DNA of 64,000 bases, from NCBI RefSeq assembly GCF_038624605.1, contig NZ_CP152020.1, positions 3,527,312-3,591,311 on the forward strand, given 5' to 3'. Below are positions 34,103-42,104 of this stretch, piece after piece. The notes beneath the pieces are model-generated. The model did not search any database, was not told the DNA's origin, and saw only the letters and a program-made list of their open reading frames with translations. Position 1 is the first letter of the stretch. Every line of letters begins with the position of its first letter. A program made the translations under genes and the position numbers. The stretch comes from Psychrobacillus sp. FSL K6-4046. GTDB taxonomy: Bacteria; Bacillota; Bacilli; Bacillales_A; Planococcaceae.

Positions 34103-35150
34103 GCAACAATTTATTAAGGAATTGGAACTTGCATTACATCAAATGACAGCTGACGAGCGTAACGAAATAGTATCGGATATTCGAGAGTATTTCTCTAATG
34201 CACGAGAGGATGGGAAAACCGATATTGATATTTCTTCTTCACTTGGCTCTCCAAAGCAGATTGCACAGGAGCTTCTTGAAAACTATGTTCCGGTAAAGTC
34301 CCAGCCTAAAACATTTACAAGCGATAAGTTGATACGTATTCCGGACTCTACGTTTACTAATGTGTTAATAGATCTAGACTATGGAGCTCTAAATCTGTTT
34401 CCATCTGAGACAGATGAAACAATCGTTGAGCTAATTGGAGAAAGTGAAAAGCTTTCATTCGTGGCTGAAGTGATTGGTGATACACTTTCTGTTAAGTTGA
34501 AGTCTAAAAAAATGAGCTTCTTTACTTTTATTTTTCAAGTCAAGGAATTGAAAGTAAATGTCGCACTACCAAAAAAGCTCTATTCAACTATCACTATGAA
34601 GTCTGATCACGGTCGTATTCGAGCAGAGAAATTACTTGGCAAAATTGTAAAGGTCAATTCCGACAACGGGTCTATTTTACTTCAAGAAATAGCTTCTACC
34701 TTAATGGAAGTTAAAACAGATAATGGACGGATTGAGCTAGACCGAGTGCAGAGTGACAAGCTAACGACAACAACCGACAATGGGCGAATCGAATTGCGCA
34801 ATGTGGATACTGAGAAAGTTCATGCAGAAACTGACAATGGCCGCATCACCATGCAATATGTAAATGGGGATATCCTGGGGAAAACGGACAACGGCCGAAT
34901 TGAACTGTTAACAACTAGCATTGATCGAATGATTGATCTTAAAACTGACAACGGAAGTATCATGATTGAAACAGAATCCGACCCTTCAGATGTATCTATC
35001 TCTGCAAAAGTCGATTGGGGCAAAGTAGATATTTTTGGGGAACGTAATTCTAAAACAGTCTTTGGTGCAGGGACTCATCAAGTAAGACTAACATCTGACA
35101 ACGGCAGACTAACTGTTGCTAAACGTGCAGTTTCTGGAATTAAATTATAA
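34095..35150 (+). CDS. DUF1700-DUF4097 protein with TDNGRI repeats
   Basis: Residues 1-70 of this 351-residue protein are a DUF1700 helical domain ('[17 protein letters not shown]', '[12 protein letters not shown]'). Residues ~85-345 are a DUF4097-type beta-helix built from ~20-residue coils, each turning at S/TDNG(R/S)I, with about nine copies visible. No membrane segment is seen, so it is probably cytoplasmic. Related B. subtilis proteins (YvlB) belong to envelope-stress genes. It is translationally coupled to PadR, its likely regulator. Confidence 0.86.
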   Translation: MNEQQFIKELELALHQMTADERNEIVSDIREYFSNAREDGKTDIDISSSLGSPKQIAQELLENYVPVKSQPKTFTSDKLIRIPDSTFTNVLIDLDYGALNLFPSETDETIVELIGESEKLSFVAEVIGDTLSVKLKSKKMSFFTFIFQVKELKVNVALPKKLYSTITMKSDHGRIRAEKLLGKIVKVNSDNGSILLQEIASTLMEVKTDNGRIELDRVQSDKLTTTTDNGRIELRNVDTEKVHAETDNGRITMQYVNGDILGKTDNGRIELLTTSIDRMIDLKTDNGSIMIETESDPSDVSISAKVDWGKVDIFGERNSKTVFGAGTHQVRLTSDNGRLTVAKRAVSGIKL

Positions 35151-35209
35151 ACACTCTTTCTCCCCTTTTCTCATAGACTAGGTAAGGACTATAACAAAAG
35201 GGGAAATGT

Positions 35210-35956
35210 ATGAATAAAACAGAAAACTACAACCAGCAGATGTATGCTCAACAGGCTTTTCAACAATCCTTAGCACTAATAGCGGAAGCAGTACAAGGAG
35301 AAAAAGAAGATCAAGTTTTTTATGATTATTTAATTTCCTTAGCTCCTACGCAAGAGCAAATTGAAATAATCACCTCCATTCGAAACGATGAAGTAAAGCA
35401 TAATCAATGGTTCAAACAAATGTACAAAGCAGTAACTGGTAATGAGGTTGTCATAACCACGGAAGAGCAATTCGTACCTCCAGCCGATTATATAAGTGGT
35501 ATTAAGAAAGCATTTTTCGGTGAGCTAAAAGCAATGGAAAAGTACAGAGTCATACGGGAAGGCCTTCCCTATCGCGAGTATAGAGACATTGTCTTTGAGA
35601 TATTAACAGACGAAATGAAGCACGCCCAATTGTATAATTATATTTTAACGGAGAATTTTGCGATGAATGCCCCTGAGAAGACAGCAACTGAAAACACTGC
35701 ATCTACTACCACAAGCAATGCTCCTGAGCCAGTTGCCTTTCCAGATCAATGGATTCAATATACGGAGTACCTTGTAAATGAAGGTCTAAATGATGTGGAA
35801 AGAGGCATTAATACGAAGCACATCCTACAAGAATTTATACTTATGGGGGTTCTAGTCGGTAAAGGCTATACCCCTGAGCAAGCATACGAAACAGTAGAGA
35901 ACTGGGAGTTATCAGGGGAATCACAAATACTTCAGCAAAGTAAAAATAGTCAATAA
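35210..35956 (+). CDS. Ferritin-like di-iron protein
   Basis: Residues ~10-150 of this 248-residue protein form a four-helix bundle with di-iron ligands in 'LALIAEAVQGE', 'IRNDEVKHNQWF', 'FFGELKAMEKY' and 'ILTDEMKHAQLY' (two ExxH sets). This resembles rubrerythrin without the rubredoxin part. A Thr/Ser/Ala-rich linker (~153-172) leads to a C-terminal helical segment. AAAAGGGG precedes ATG 35210. Similar proteins are spore-associated or deal with peroxide; the role here is inferred. Confidence 0.83.
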   Translation: MNKTENYNQQMYAQQAFQQSLALIAEAVQGEKEDQVFYDYLISLAPTQEQIEIITSIRNDEVKHNQWFKQMYKAVTGNEVVITTEEQFVPPADYISGIKKAFFGELKAMEKYRVIREGLPYREYRDIVFEILTDEMKHAQLYNYILTENFAMNAPEKTATENTASTTTSNAPEPVAFPDQWIQYTEYLVNEGLNDVERGINTKHILQEFILMGVLVGKGYTPEQAYETVENWELSGESQILQQSKNSQ

Positions 35957-35962
35957 GCCATC

Positions 35963-35990
35963 GCTGCGTGCAACACGCAGCCTTTTTTTA
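35963..35990 (+). terminator. Intrinsic terminator
   Basis: GCTGCGTG/CACGCAGC with a 3-nt loop and CTTTTTTTA. Confidence 0.93.
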
Positions 35991-36074
35991 TGCCCATTTT
36001 TTTACTTTCTCATGTTACTCTAAAATAAATATTTTATTTTTGAGAAAAATCAAAATCGTAGACGTTATGTAGAG

Positions 36075-36090
36075 TGTAAAAGCTTTTACA
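36075..36090. promoter_or_regulatory. 16-bp perfect palindrome ahead of the sigma-factor gene
   Basis: TGTAAAAGCTTTTACA lies just upstream of the AAAAGGAG ribosome site of the ECF sigma gene. It resembles but does not match a CcpA cre site (centre GC instead of CG). Probable protein-binding site. Confidence 0.5.
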
Positions 36091-36113
36091 ACTACCAAAA
36101 GGAGCTATTGTAG

Positions 36114-36680
36114 ATGAAATCAACTGAATCTAATTTTATCCACAGGCTGCAATCTGGAAAAGAAGATGCACTCGAATATATTGTGGATAATTACTTACCG
36201 CTAATAAAGGGCGTTACCTACAAGGTTCTCTCCCCTTTAAATAATGGTGGAATGATGGATGAATGTATTAATGATATTTTTTTATCCATTTGGGATCACT
36301 CCAAGGATTTTAATGGGAATACAACTGATTTTAAAAAATGGATCTGTGTGATTGCTAAATTTAAGGCAATTGATTACTACCGAAAAGCAACTCGTAATAT
36401 GGAGGTTTCCAGTGAGCAGATGGAGCTTCAGCCAACAGATTCTATAGAGAAAAATTTGATTCAATCGGAAAATCGAAATGAGCTAATGCAATTAATCCAT
36501 AAATTAGATCCAATAGATCAACAAATCTTCATCATGCGTTTTTTTCTTGGCGAAAGCACAGAGACAATCGCTAAGAAGCTTGGAAAGACCAAAGCATCTA
36601 TAGATAATCGTATATATCGAGGAAAGAAAAGGCTAAATGGACAGGTTACAAAATTTCTTCTAGGAGGTAGCTTTGTATGA
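36114..36680 (+). CDS. ECF-type RNA polymerase sigma factor
   Basis: This 188-residue sigma-70 family protein has only regions 2 ('DECINDIFLSIWDHSKDFN', 'KKWICVIAKFKAIDYYRKA') and 4 ('DPIDQQIFIMRFFLGESTETIAKKLGKTK'), as in extracytoplasmic-function sigmas. The start is ATG 36114 after AAAAGGAG. Its stop overlaps the next start (ATGA), which encodes a DUF4179 membrane protein, the usual anti-sigma partner. The signal is unknown. Confidence 0.92.
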   Translation: MKSTESNFIHRLQSGKEDALEYIVDNYLPLIKGVTYKVLSPLNNGGMMDECINDIFLSIWDHSKDFNGNTTDFKKWICVIAKFKAIDYYRKATRNMEVSSEQMELQPTDSIEKNLIQSENRNELMQLIHKLDPIDQQIFIMRFFLGESTETIAKKLGKTKASIDNRIYRGKKRLNGQVTKFLLGGSFV

Positions 36681-37756
36681 AGGAACTTTACAAGCAATTT
36701 AATGAAATTGATATAGATCTAGATGAATTTGAAGAAATCGAAGTTAGTGAATTTGAGAGAGCGAAGGTAAAAAAAGAATTAAAAAATAAAATCTCTCCTA
36801 AACAAAAGAAAGGAAAAAAGATTTTAGCTGCCGCTTCTCTTGCTGCAGGACTCAGTATCTCTGCTTTAGTAGGACTTTCCTTCACAGCCTACGCGGACAA
36901 TATTCCAGTAATTAGTAATATTTATAAATTCTTTTATGATTACAGAGATAAAAATGGAGAATTTTATGGAGACTACGCTGAAAATGCTACTATGATTAAC
37001 TTAACAGCAACAAGTAATGGGATAAACGTAACTGTTGATGATGCCATTTACGATGGTGAATCTATGATTGTGGCGTATACAATCAAGGCCAATAGAGATC
37101 TTGGGAACCCCTTGGTAATTAGAGGGATACCTCACCTTCAAGGCTCTCCTAAAACTGGAAGTCATGAGGCAAGTAAAGTATCAGAGAGTGAGAATAAGTA
37201 TGTAGGTATTATCACTATGAAAATGGAGGAAGAAGAAACCTCTTTACCAATAGAATGGAATATAGATTATTTGCGCCCAGGAAGAACCACTGATAACGAG
37301 CCCATAGAGGGTAATTGGAAATTTAACTTTACTTTAAACAAAGCAGACATTGATATTTATAAATTAGATAAAAAGCTTAGTCAAAATGACCTTACAGTAC
37401 ATCTTCAAAAGCTAACGATATCTCCAAATTCGTTTCATCTTCTATTTGAACAAATTGACACTAATAAATTATATGAAAAGTGGGATAGCGCTATCGTTGA
37501 ATTATTAGTTAAGGATAATTTAGGAAATCGTTATTCGCTAGAAGAACAAAGTGGGAGTTATTCTGTTCATAAGCACTCGACTAAATGGGGCGCCATATAT
37601 GAAAAAGTTGATCCTCAGGCTACTCAGCTTATTATAACTCCCGAGGTAGAATTACGTAATCATGAGCTTATTGAAGAAGATAAGGGATACAAAGGCAGTA
37701 TAACCGCCGATCAAAAACAATTCCAAATGGAAGACATCATTATTGATTTAAAATAA
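36677..37756 (+). CDS. DUF4179 membrane protein, probable anti-sigma factor
   Basis: The 359 residues comprise a cytoplasmic N-terminal ~55 residues (acidic then Lys-rich), one membrane helix (about 58-80, 'LAAGLSISALVGLSFTAYA') and a ~280-residue extracytoplasmic domain. 'IPVISNIYKFFYD' and 'GINVTVDDAIYDGESMIVAYTI' are DUF4179 hallmarks. Overlap by ATGA with the ECF sigma gene indicates coupled synthesis and a regulator-sensor pair. The inside segment is short, which fits a compact sigma-binding region. Confidence 0.87.
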   Translation: MKELYKQFNEIDIDLDEFEEIEVSEFERAKVKKELKNKISPKQKKGKKILAAASLAAGLSISALVGLSFTAYADNIPVISNIYKFFYDYRDKNGEFYGDYAENATMINLTATSNGINVTVDDAIYDGESMIVAYTIKANRDLGNPLVIRGIPHLQGSPKTGSHEASKVSESENKYVGIITMKMEEEETSLPIEWNIDYLRPGRTTDNEPIEGNWKFNFTLNKADIDIYKLDKKLSQNDLTVHLQKLTISPNSFHLLFEQIDTNKLYEKWDSAIVELLVKDNLGNRYSLEEQSGSYSVHKHSTKWGAIYEKVDPQATQLIITPEVELRNHELIEEDKGYKGSITADQKQFQMEDIIIDLK

Positions 37757-37761
37757 CTATA

Positions 37762-37804
37762 CAAAAAACTGGTTGTGAGCAGAATCACGACCAGTCTTTT
37801 TTCT
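37762..37804 (+). terminator. Intrinsic terminator after the sigma/anti-sigma pair
   Basis: ACTGGTTGTGA/TCACGACCAGT (one mismatch) followed by CTTTTTTC. Also able to serve argS on the other strand. Confidence 0.9.
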
Positions 37805-37805
37805 T

Positions 37806-39482
37806 TTACATCTGTTCCGGAGCTTCTATACCCAGTAAGTTCAACCCTTCCTTTAAAACTATCGCAACCGCATAACAAAGCGTCAGTTTGGATACCTTTG
37901 TGTCGTTATCAACGAGGATTTTTGTATGTGCATAATATTTATTAAAGTGCCGAGATAGCGTTAGGCAGTATTTTGCTATAAGAGACGGATCTACCTGTTC
38001 AAAGGATTTCTGAATAACCTGTGGAAAACGTTGAAGTGTCGTAATCGTTTGCCAAGTCTCTTTCTTTAACCCTTCCAGGCTTACATTGTTAGCATCAAAA
38101 TTGCCCTTTTGAAGAAGGGAACATATTCTTGCATGTGTATACTGAACGTACGGGCCAGTTTCCCCTTCGAAGTTGAGCATTTGTTCTAGTGAAAATTCTA
38201 CATCATTCATACGATGATTTTTTAAATCATGGAAGATGACTGCACCTACCCCAACCGATTTTGCGACCTCTTCTTTATTAGGAAGAGATGGATTTTTCTC
38301 TTCAATACCTCTTTTTGCCTCTTGAATCGCTTCTTCTAACACTCCTTTCAATAAAACTACTTTCCCTTTACGGGTCGACATCTTCTTGCCATCCTTTAGC
38401 ATCATTCCAAAAGGGACATGCTGACATGCTTTTGCCCAACCATATCCCAACTTATCTAATACTTTGAACAACTGTTTAAAATGAAGTGATTGCTCGTTGC
38501 CCACTACATAAAATGACTTTGCAAAATCATATTCTTTTTTGCGATACAAGGCTGCCGATAAATCTCTCGTAGCATAAAGAGTTGCTCCATCCGTTTTCTG
38601 AATCAAGCATGGCGGCATATCCTCGAGCTCCACTACTAATGCACCGCTAGACTCGACTAGCAAACCTCTCTCTTCTAGATCCTTAACGACTATTGCCATT
38701 TTATCGTTATAAAAAGCCTCGCCATCCAGGGAATCAAATTGAATTCCTAACAATTCATAAATACCTTGAAATTCTTTAAGAGAGGCTTCCTTGAACCATT
38801 TCCAAAGTTCTCTAGCCTCCTCATCCCCCTGCTCCAAATGCTTGAAGGCAGCTCTCGCCTTATCATTCAGCGATTCGTCGCTTACTGCTTCCTCATGGAA
38901 TTTCACATAGATTTTCAATAGCTCCTCTATTGGAGAGGCTTCTATTTTTTCTTTATCCCCCCATAGCTTATAAGCAACAATCAGCTTACCAAACTGGGTT
39001 CCCCAGTCTCCTAAATGGTTAATACGAATAGTCTTGTATCCGTTCTTTTCTGCTATATTGGCTAGTGCATTTCCTATTACCGTAGAACGTAGATGTCCCA
39101 TAGAAAAGGGCTTAGCGATATTCGGTGAGGAGAAATCTATCGTAATTTTCTCGTTCTTCATTGGCAGCTGGCCGTAATGATTTGGATCTTTAAGTATTTC
39201 CTCTAATACTAGTTTAGCTACTGTTTGCTGATTATAAAAAAGGTTCACATATCCTCCTACTGACTCCGCCTTTATAATAAGTACTCCCTTGAGCTGCTTT
39301 GCCAATTCAGCGGCAATAAGCTGAGGAGATTTTTTATATATTTTTGCTAGCGTAAAACAAGGAAATGCTACATCTCCTAGTTCTACGTTCTTTGGCGTTT
39401 CTAAAAGCTTTTCTATTTCCTCTACTGTTAGTCCTTCTAGTTGGGCACCAATCAAAGCAGCAATTTGCTTTACTAATTCCAT
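37806..39482 (-). CDS. argS: Arginyl-tRNA synthetase
   Basis: This 558-residue class I enzyme charges tRNA-Arg. 'SSPNIAKPFSMGHLRSTVIG' carries the HIGH-equivalent motif (SMGH) and 'KKMSTRKGKVVLL' the KMSK-like loop. The N-terminal Add1-type domain and the C-terminal helical anticodon-binding domain ('YAHTKILVDND') are complete. The start is ATG 39482 with GGGAGG ten bases upstream. An arginine-type T-box leader sits immediately upstream, so expression should rise when tRNA-Arg is uncharged. Confidence 0.95.
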   Translation of the reverse strand: MELVKQIAALIGAQLEGLTVEEIEKLLETPKNVELGDVAFPCFTLAKIYKKSPQLIAAELAKQLKGVLIIKAESVGGYVNLFYNQQTVAKLVLEEILKDPNHYGQLPMKNEKITIDFSSPNIAKPFSMGHLRSTVIGNALANIAEKNGYKTIRINHLGDWGTQFGKLIVAYKLWGDKEKIEASPIEELLKIYVKFHEEAVSDESLNDKARAAFKHLEQGDEEARELWKWFKEASLKEFQGIYELLGIQFDSLDGEAFYNDKMAIVVKDLEERGLLVESSGALVVELEDMPPCLIQKTDGATLYATRDLSAALYRKKEYDFAKSFYVVGNEQSLHFKQLFKVLDKLGYGWAKACQHVPFGMMLKDGKKMSTRKGKVVLLKGVLEEAIQEAKRGIEEKNPSLPNKEEVAKSVGVGAVIFHDLKNHRMNDVEFSLEQMLNFEGETGPYVQYTHARICSLLQKGNFDANNVSLEGLKKETWQTITTLQRFPQVIQKSFEQVDPSLIAKYCLTLSRHFNKYYAHTKILVDNDTKVSKLTLCYAVAIVLKEGLNLLGIEAPEQM

Positions 39483-39504
39483 GTACAGTCATCCTCCCAT
39501 TTAA

Positions 39505-39745
39505 TTCTTCCATATAAAAAGCCCTCGCCTCTATGAAGAGACGAGAGCTGAAATTCCCGTGGTACCACTCTAGTTGTCACACGTTGTGACCGCTTTAACG
39601 TTAGTAACGAGGACTTCCCCGGTCTTTTCTACTCTTAGTTCAAAAAGCTTCTCCAAAGTGCGTTTCTCTGAAAAGTCCTGTATCAGGCTTTCACCACCCC
39701 TGACTCGCTAAACATTATCTCTTCAAATACTCTCTTTATCATCGA
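39505..39745 (-). ncRNA. T-box riboswitch of argS (Arg, specifier CGC)
   Basis: On the minus strand the leader shows stem-I elements ('GGTGGTGAAAGCC') and a probable specifier CGC at 39662-39660 followed by A. The T-box sequence GAGTGGTACCACGGGAA falls at 39570-39554. A terminator (AGCTCTCGTCTCT...AGAGGCGAGGGCT then TTTTTAT, about 39549-39516) overlaps the antiterminator. CGC encodes Arg, agreeing with the downstream gene. The 5' end is approximate. Confidence 0.93.
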
Positions 39746-39825
39746 ATTGTGTATGAATTTTCACTTATTTTAAAGGAACAAAATATGAAAGTCAATATGA
39801 GTCGCTATTTTTTTAAAGGTACGCC

Positions 39826-40680
39826 CTATTTTGTTTCGCCAAGCTGTAAATGAACCGAATCTAATAGCTTCTGATAACCAATTTCTTGGTAGATTTTATT
39901 GGAGGTCGGGTTTAGCATATCGGTATATAAAACACAGAAATCATATTCCTTTAAAAGCTCCTTACTGCAGGCTACAACCATCGTTCTAGCATATCCTTTG
40001 CGTCGTTTCTCTTTAGGAGTAAACACCATAGAAACAGTCACCCCATGCGCGGAAGGTCTCGCCTTCTTCATCATGGACACGATTTCCCCTTCATCCTCCC
40101 AAAGAAAAACCTCACGAGCATTTAACATAGTTTCCACTCTTTGAGCTATATCTTCTTTTGCGCTTCTCGGAAGTCCTGTATCTTCTTCAAATTTGCTAAG
40201 CCATGATTCGATTAGTGGAGCGTCTTTGTCATTAGCAAGCCTCCAAGAGCCAGGACTTGCTTCTAACGTATCGTCTACTTGATCTAATCGGTATAGCCCC
40301 TGGTCCATTAATAGAGAGTGTGGTTGACCGGTTTTTTCTTCCCATTTCTCTGCAAAATGCATAGCCCACTCTTTCACACTTATTATAGAATCAATATGTA
40401 TACCTCGTTGTATGATTTCTTCTATACCTAAATCAGTGGATGCCTCTATTTTATTTGGATCCACAAAAATAATATTTAAAGGATGTGGTGGAGTCATTTG
40501 AAAAAGAGCAATTAACTCTCCATCTTCTTCAATAGTCGCCATTAGCGGATTTTCATATCCACCTACTCGTATTCTTTCTAGCACCCCTAGAAACAAGCTA
40601 AATTTGTCCTCATTTTCCTTTAAAAAAGGTATTGCCTTCTCGTAAAAATTCTCTGCACTTTCATAGATTTGAAATCTCAT
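39826..40680 (-). CDS. GNAT-family N-acetyltransferase
   Basis: The C-terminal half of this 284-residue protein is a GNAT fold: 'HGVTVSMVFTPKEKRRKGYARTMVVACSKELL' covers the R/Q-x-x-G-x-G/A acetyl-CoA loop (KRRKGYA). 'VLYTDMLNPTSNKIYQEIGY' is motif B. The N-terminal ~140 residues are a second, degenerate GNAT-like half. AAAGGGGATG supports ATG 40680; a longer frame to 40776 runs through the divergent promoter. Substrate unknown. Confidence 0.85.
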   Translation of the reverse strand: MRFQIYESAENFYEKAIPFLKENEDKFSLFLGVLERIRVGGYENPLMATIEEDGELIALFQMTPPHPLNIIFVDPNKIEASTDLGIEEIIQRGIHIDSIISVKEWAMHFAEKWEEKTGQPHSLLMDQGLYRLDQVDDTLEASPGSWRLANDKDAPLIESWLSKFEEDTGLPRSAKEDIAQRVETMLNAREVFLWEDEGEIVSMMKKARPSAHGVTVSMVFTPKEKRRKGYARTMVVACSKELLKEYDFCVLYTDMLNPTSNKIYQEIGYQKLLDSVHLQLGETK

Positions 40681-40697
40681 TTTTACATCCCCTTTGA

Positions 40698-40728
40698 AAC
40701 GTTTTATGTTAATATAACGTAAAACGTT
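40698..40728. promoter_or_regulatory. 31-bp near-palindrome in the GNAT/aroD divergent promoter
   Basis: AACGTTTTA and TAAAACGTT are perfect 9-bp arms around TGTTAATATAACG, itself nearly symmetrical. It lies between the two divergent starts and looks like an operator. GAAACGTTT also occurs in the inverted repeat at 43564-43595. Confidence 0.55.
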
Positions 40729-40746
40729 GCATGATGGGAGATATTT

Positions 40747-41499
40747 ATGAAAATTATTTCTATTCGGGATATTCACATTGGAGAAGGACTTCCTAAGGTC
40801 ATTGTTCCATTAATAGGAAAAGATAAAGATTTCCTTTTAAATGAGCTACCACTAGTTAAAGAAAGCGCTCCAGATATAGTGGAGTGGAGAGTAGATTTGT
40901 TACAAGGAGTGGAAAACCTAGAAGTGGTCAAGGATACCCTTTCCTATATACGCAATTTTTTGTATCCAATTCCTCTTCTATTTACCTTTAGAAGTCATAA
41001 GGAGGGCGGTTCTACTGTTATAGAGAGCACCTATTATAAGCAGCTTTTGCGTGAGGTCATCCAAACAAAAGAAATAGATTTAGTGGATATAGAGCTTTTT
41101 TCGGAGGATGTAGAGGAATTAGTAGCTTTAGCTAAGGATTTTCAAATTTCTGTTGTAATGTCAAGCCATGATTTTAAAGGAACACCTCCCAAAGAAGTCA
41201 TAATAGAACGAATGACAACTATGCAAAAGCTAGGGGCAGATATCCCCAAAATAGCTGTGATGCCTAGTAGCCCCGCAGACGTTCTTACCCTTTTGGATGC
41301 TACCTACACAATGTATTCTACATATGCAGACCGTCCAATTATTACGATGTCTATGGCTAAGGCAGGTATCGTTAGTCGTATGGCTGGAGAGATTTTTGGT
41401 TCAGCCGCTACATTTGGTTCCGTTCTCTCTGCTTCCGCTCCCGGACAAATTAAAGCTGCCGAGTTAAAGAAAGTGTTAAAGCTTCTACATAACGCATAG
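40747..41499 (+). CDS. aroD: 3-dehydroquinate dehydratase, type I
   Basis: This 250-residue Schiff-base enzyme of the shikimate pathway converts 3-dehydroquinate to 3-dehydroshikimate. Glu47/Arg49 in 'DIVEWRVDLL', His141 in 'VMSSHDFKGTP' and the Schiff-base Lys168 in 'IPKIAVMPSS' are all present. The C-terminal 'GSVLSASAPGQI' lid is intact. ATG 40747 follows GATGGGAG. It stands alone, apart from other aro genes. Confidence 0.96.
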   Translation: MKIISIRDIHIGEGLPKVIVPLIGKDKDFLLNELPLVKESAPDIVEWRVDLLQGVENLEVVKDTLSYIRNFLYPIPLLFTFRSHKEGGSTVIESTYYKQLLREVIQTKEIDLVDIELFSEDVEELVALAKDFQISVVMSSHDFKGTPPKEVIIERMTTMQKLGADIPKIAVMPSSPADVLTLLDATYTMYSTYADRPIITMSMAKAGIVSRMAGEIFGSAATFGSVLSASAPGQIKAAELKKVLKLLHNA

Positions 41500-41509
41500 C
41501 TTAATGCGA

Positions 41510-41540
41510 TTTCAAACGGGACGATGACTCCCGTTTGAAA
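41510..41540 (+). terminator. Hairpin after aroD, weak terminator
   Basis: TTTCAAACGGG/CCCGTTTGAAA is an 11-bp perfect stem with a 9-nt loop but no U-run on either strand. Confidence 0.5.
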
Positions 41541-41568
41541 TCTAGAGTGTAGATATAAACTCTAATCT

Positions 41569-42030
41569 CTATAGTCCTCCTGTGGATAATCTTTTTTCTA
41601 GTCGTATCATATCCACACACGGAATTCCGTTTTCCACAATTTTTTCCGAATAATGAATAGTGAAGAAGTCTCTATCCACAGATACGATTCGGAAACCACA
41701 CTTTTGATAGAGCGCAAGCTGGTTTAAACTAGAGTTTCCCGTACCTACCTCTATTATTTTATATCCAAGCTCCATGGATCTTTCAATCGCATGAAGTACC
41801 AATTCTTTTCCTAGACCTCTTCCTTGATATCGCTCATGCACAGCTATGTTTTTGAGCTCTATAGTATCGTCATCCACGGATAACAATACATAAACTCCAA
41901 TTGTTTCGTCGCTATCTTTCGCTATATAACATTGCCCTCTATCTAAATAGGCTTCCACCAATTCCTCTGAGGGATCAGCTAATAGCAATAATTCCATTGG
42001 ATAATTGCTATCTATTTTATGTATATTCAT
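41569..42030 (-). CDS. GNAT-family N-acetyltransferase
   Basis: This 153-residue single GNAT domain shows 'ELKNIAVHERYQGRGLGKELVLHAI', with the acetyl-CoA loop Q-G-R-G-L-G, then 'IEVGTGNSSLNQLALYQKCGFRI'. It resembles small YvbK-type acetyltransferases of Bacillus. Substrate not determinable. It lies downstream of the amine-oxidase-like gene but is separated from it by a terminator. Confidence 0.88.
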   Translation of the reverse strand: MNIHKIDSNYPMELLLLADPSEELVEAYLDRGQCYIAKDSDETIGVYVLLSVDDDTIELKNIAVHERYQGRGLGKELVLHAIERSMELGYKIIEVGTGNSSLNQLALYQKCGFRIVSVDRDFFTIHYSEKIVENGIPCVDMIRLEKRLSTGGL

Positions 42031-42063
42031 TTACTTTTTCTCCATCCTCTATATTTTTATCTA

Positions 42064-42101
42064 AACAAAAGCCATCCCTCTCTAAAAGCAGGGATGGCTT
42101 T
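42064..42101 (-). terminator. Terminator of the 42105-43514 gene
   Basis: AAAGCCATCCCT/AGGGATGGCTTT stem with TTTTGTTT following on the minus strand. Confidence 0.88.
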
Positions 42102-42104
42102 CGT

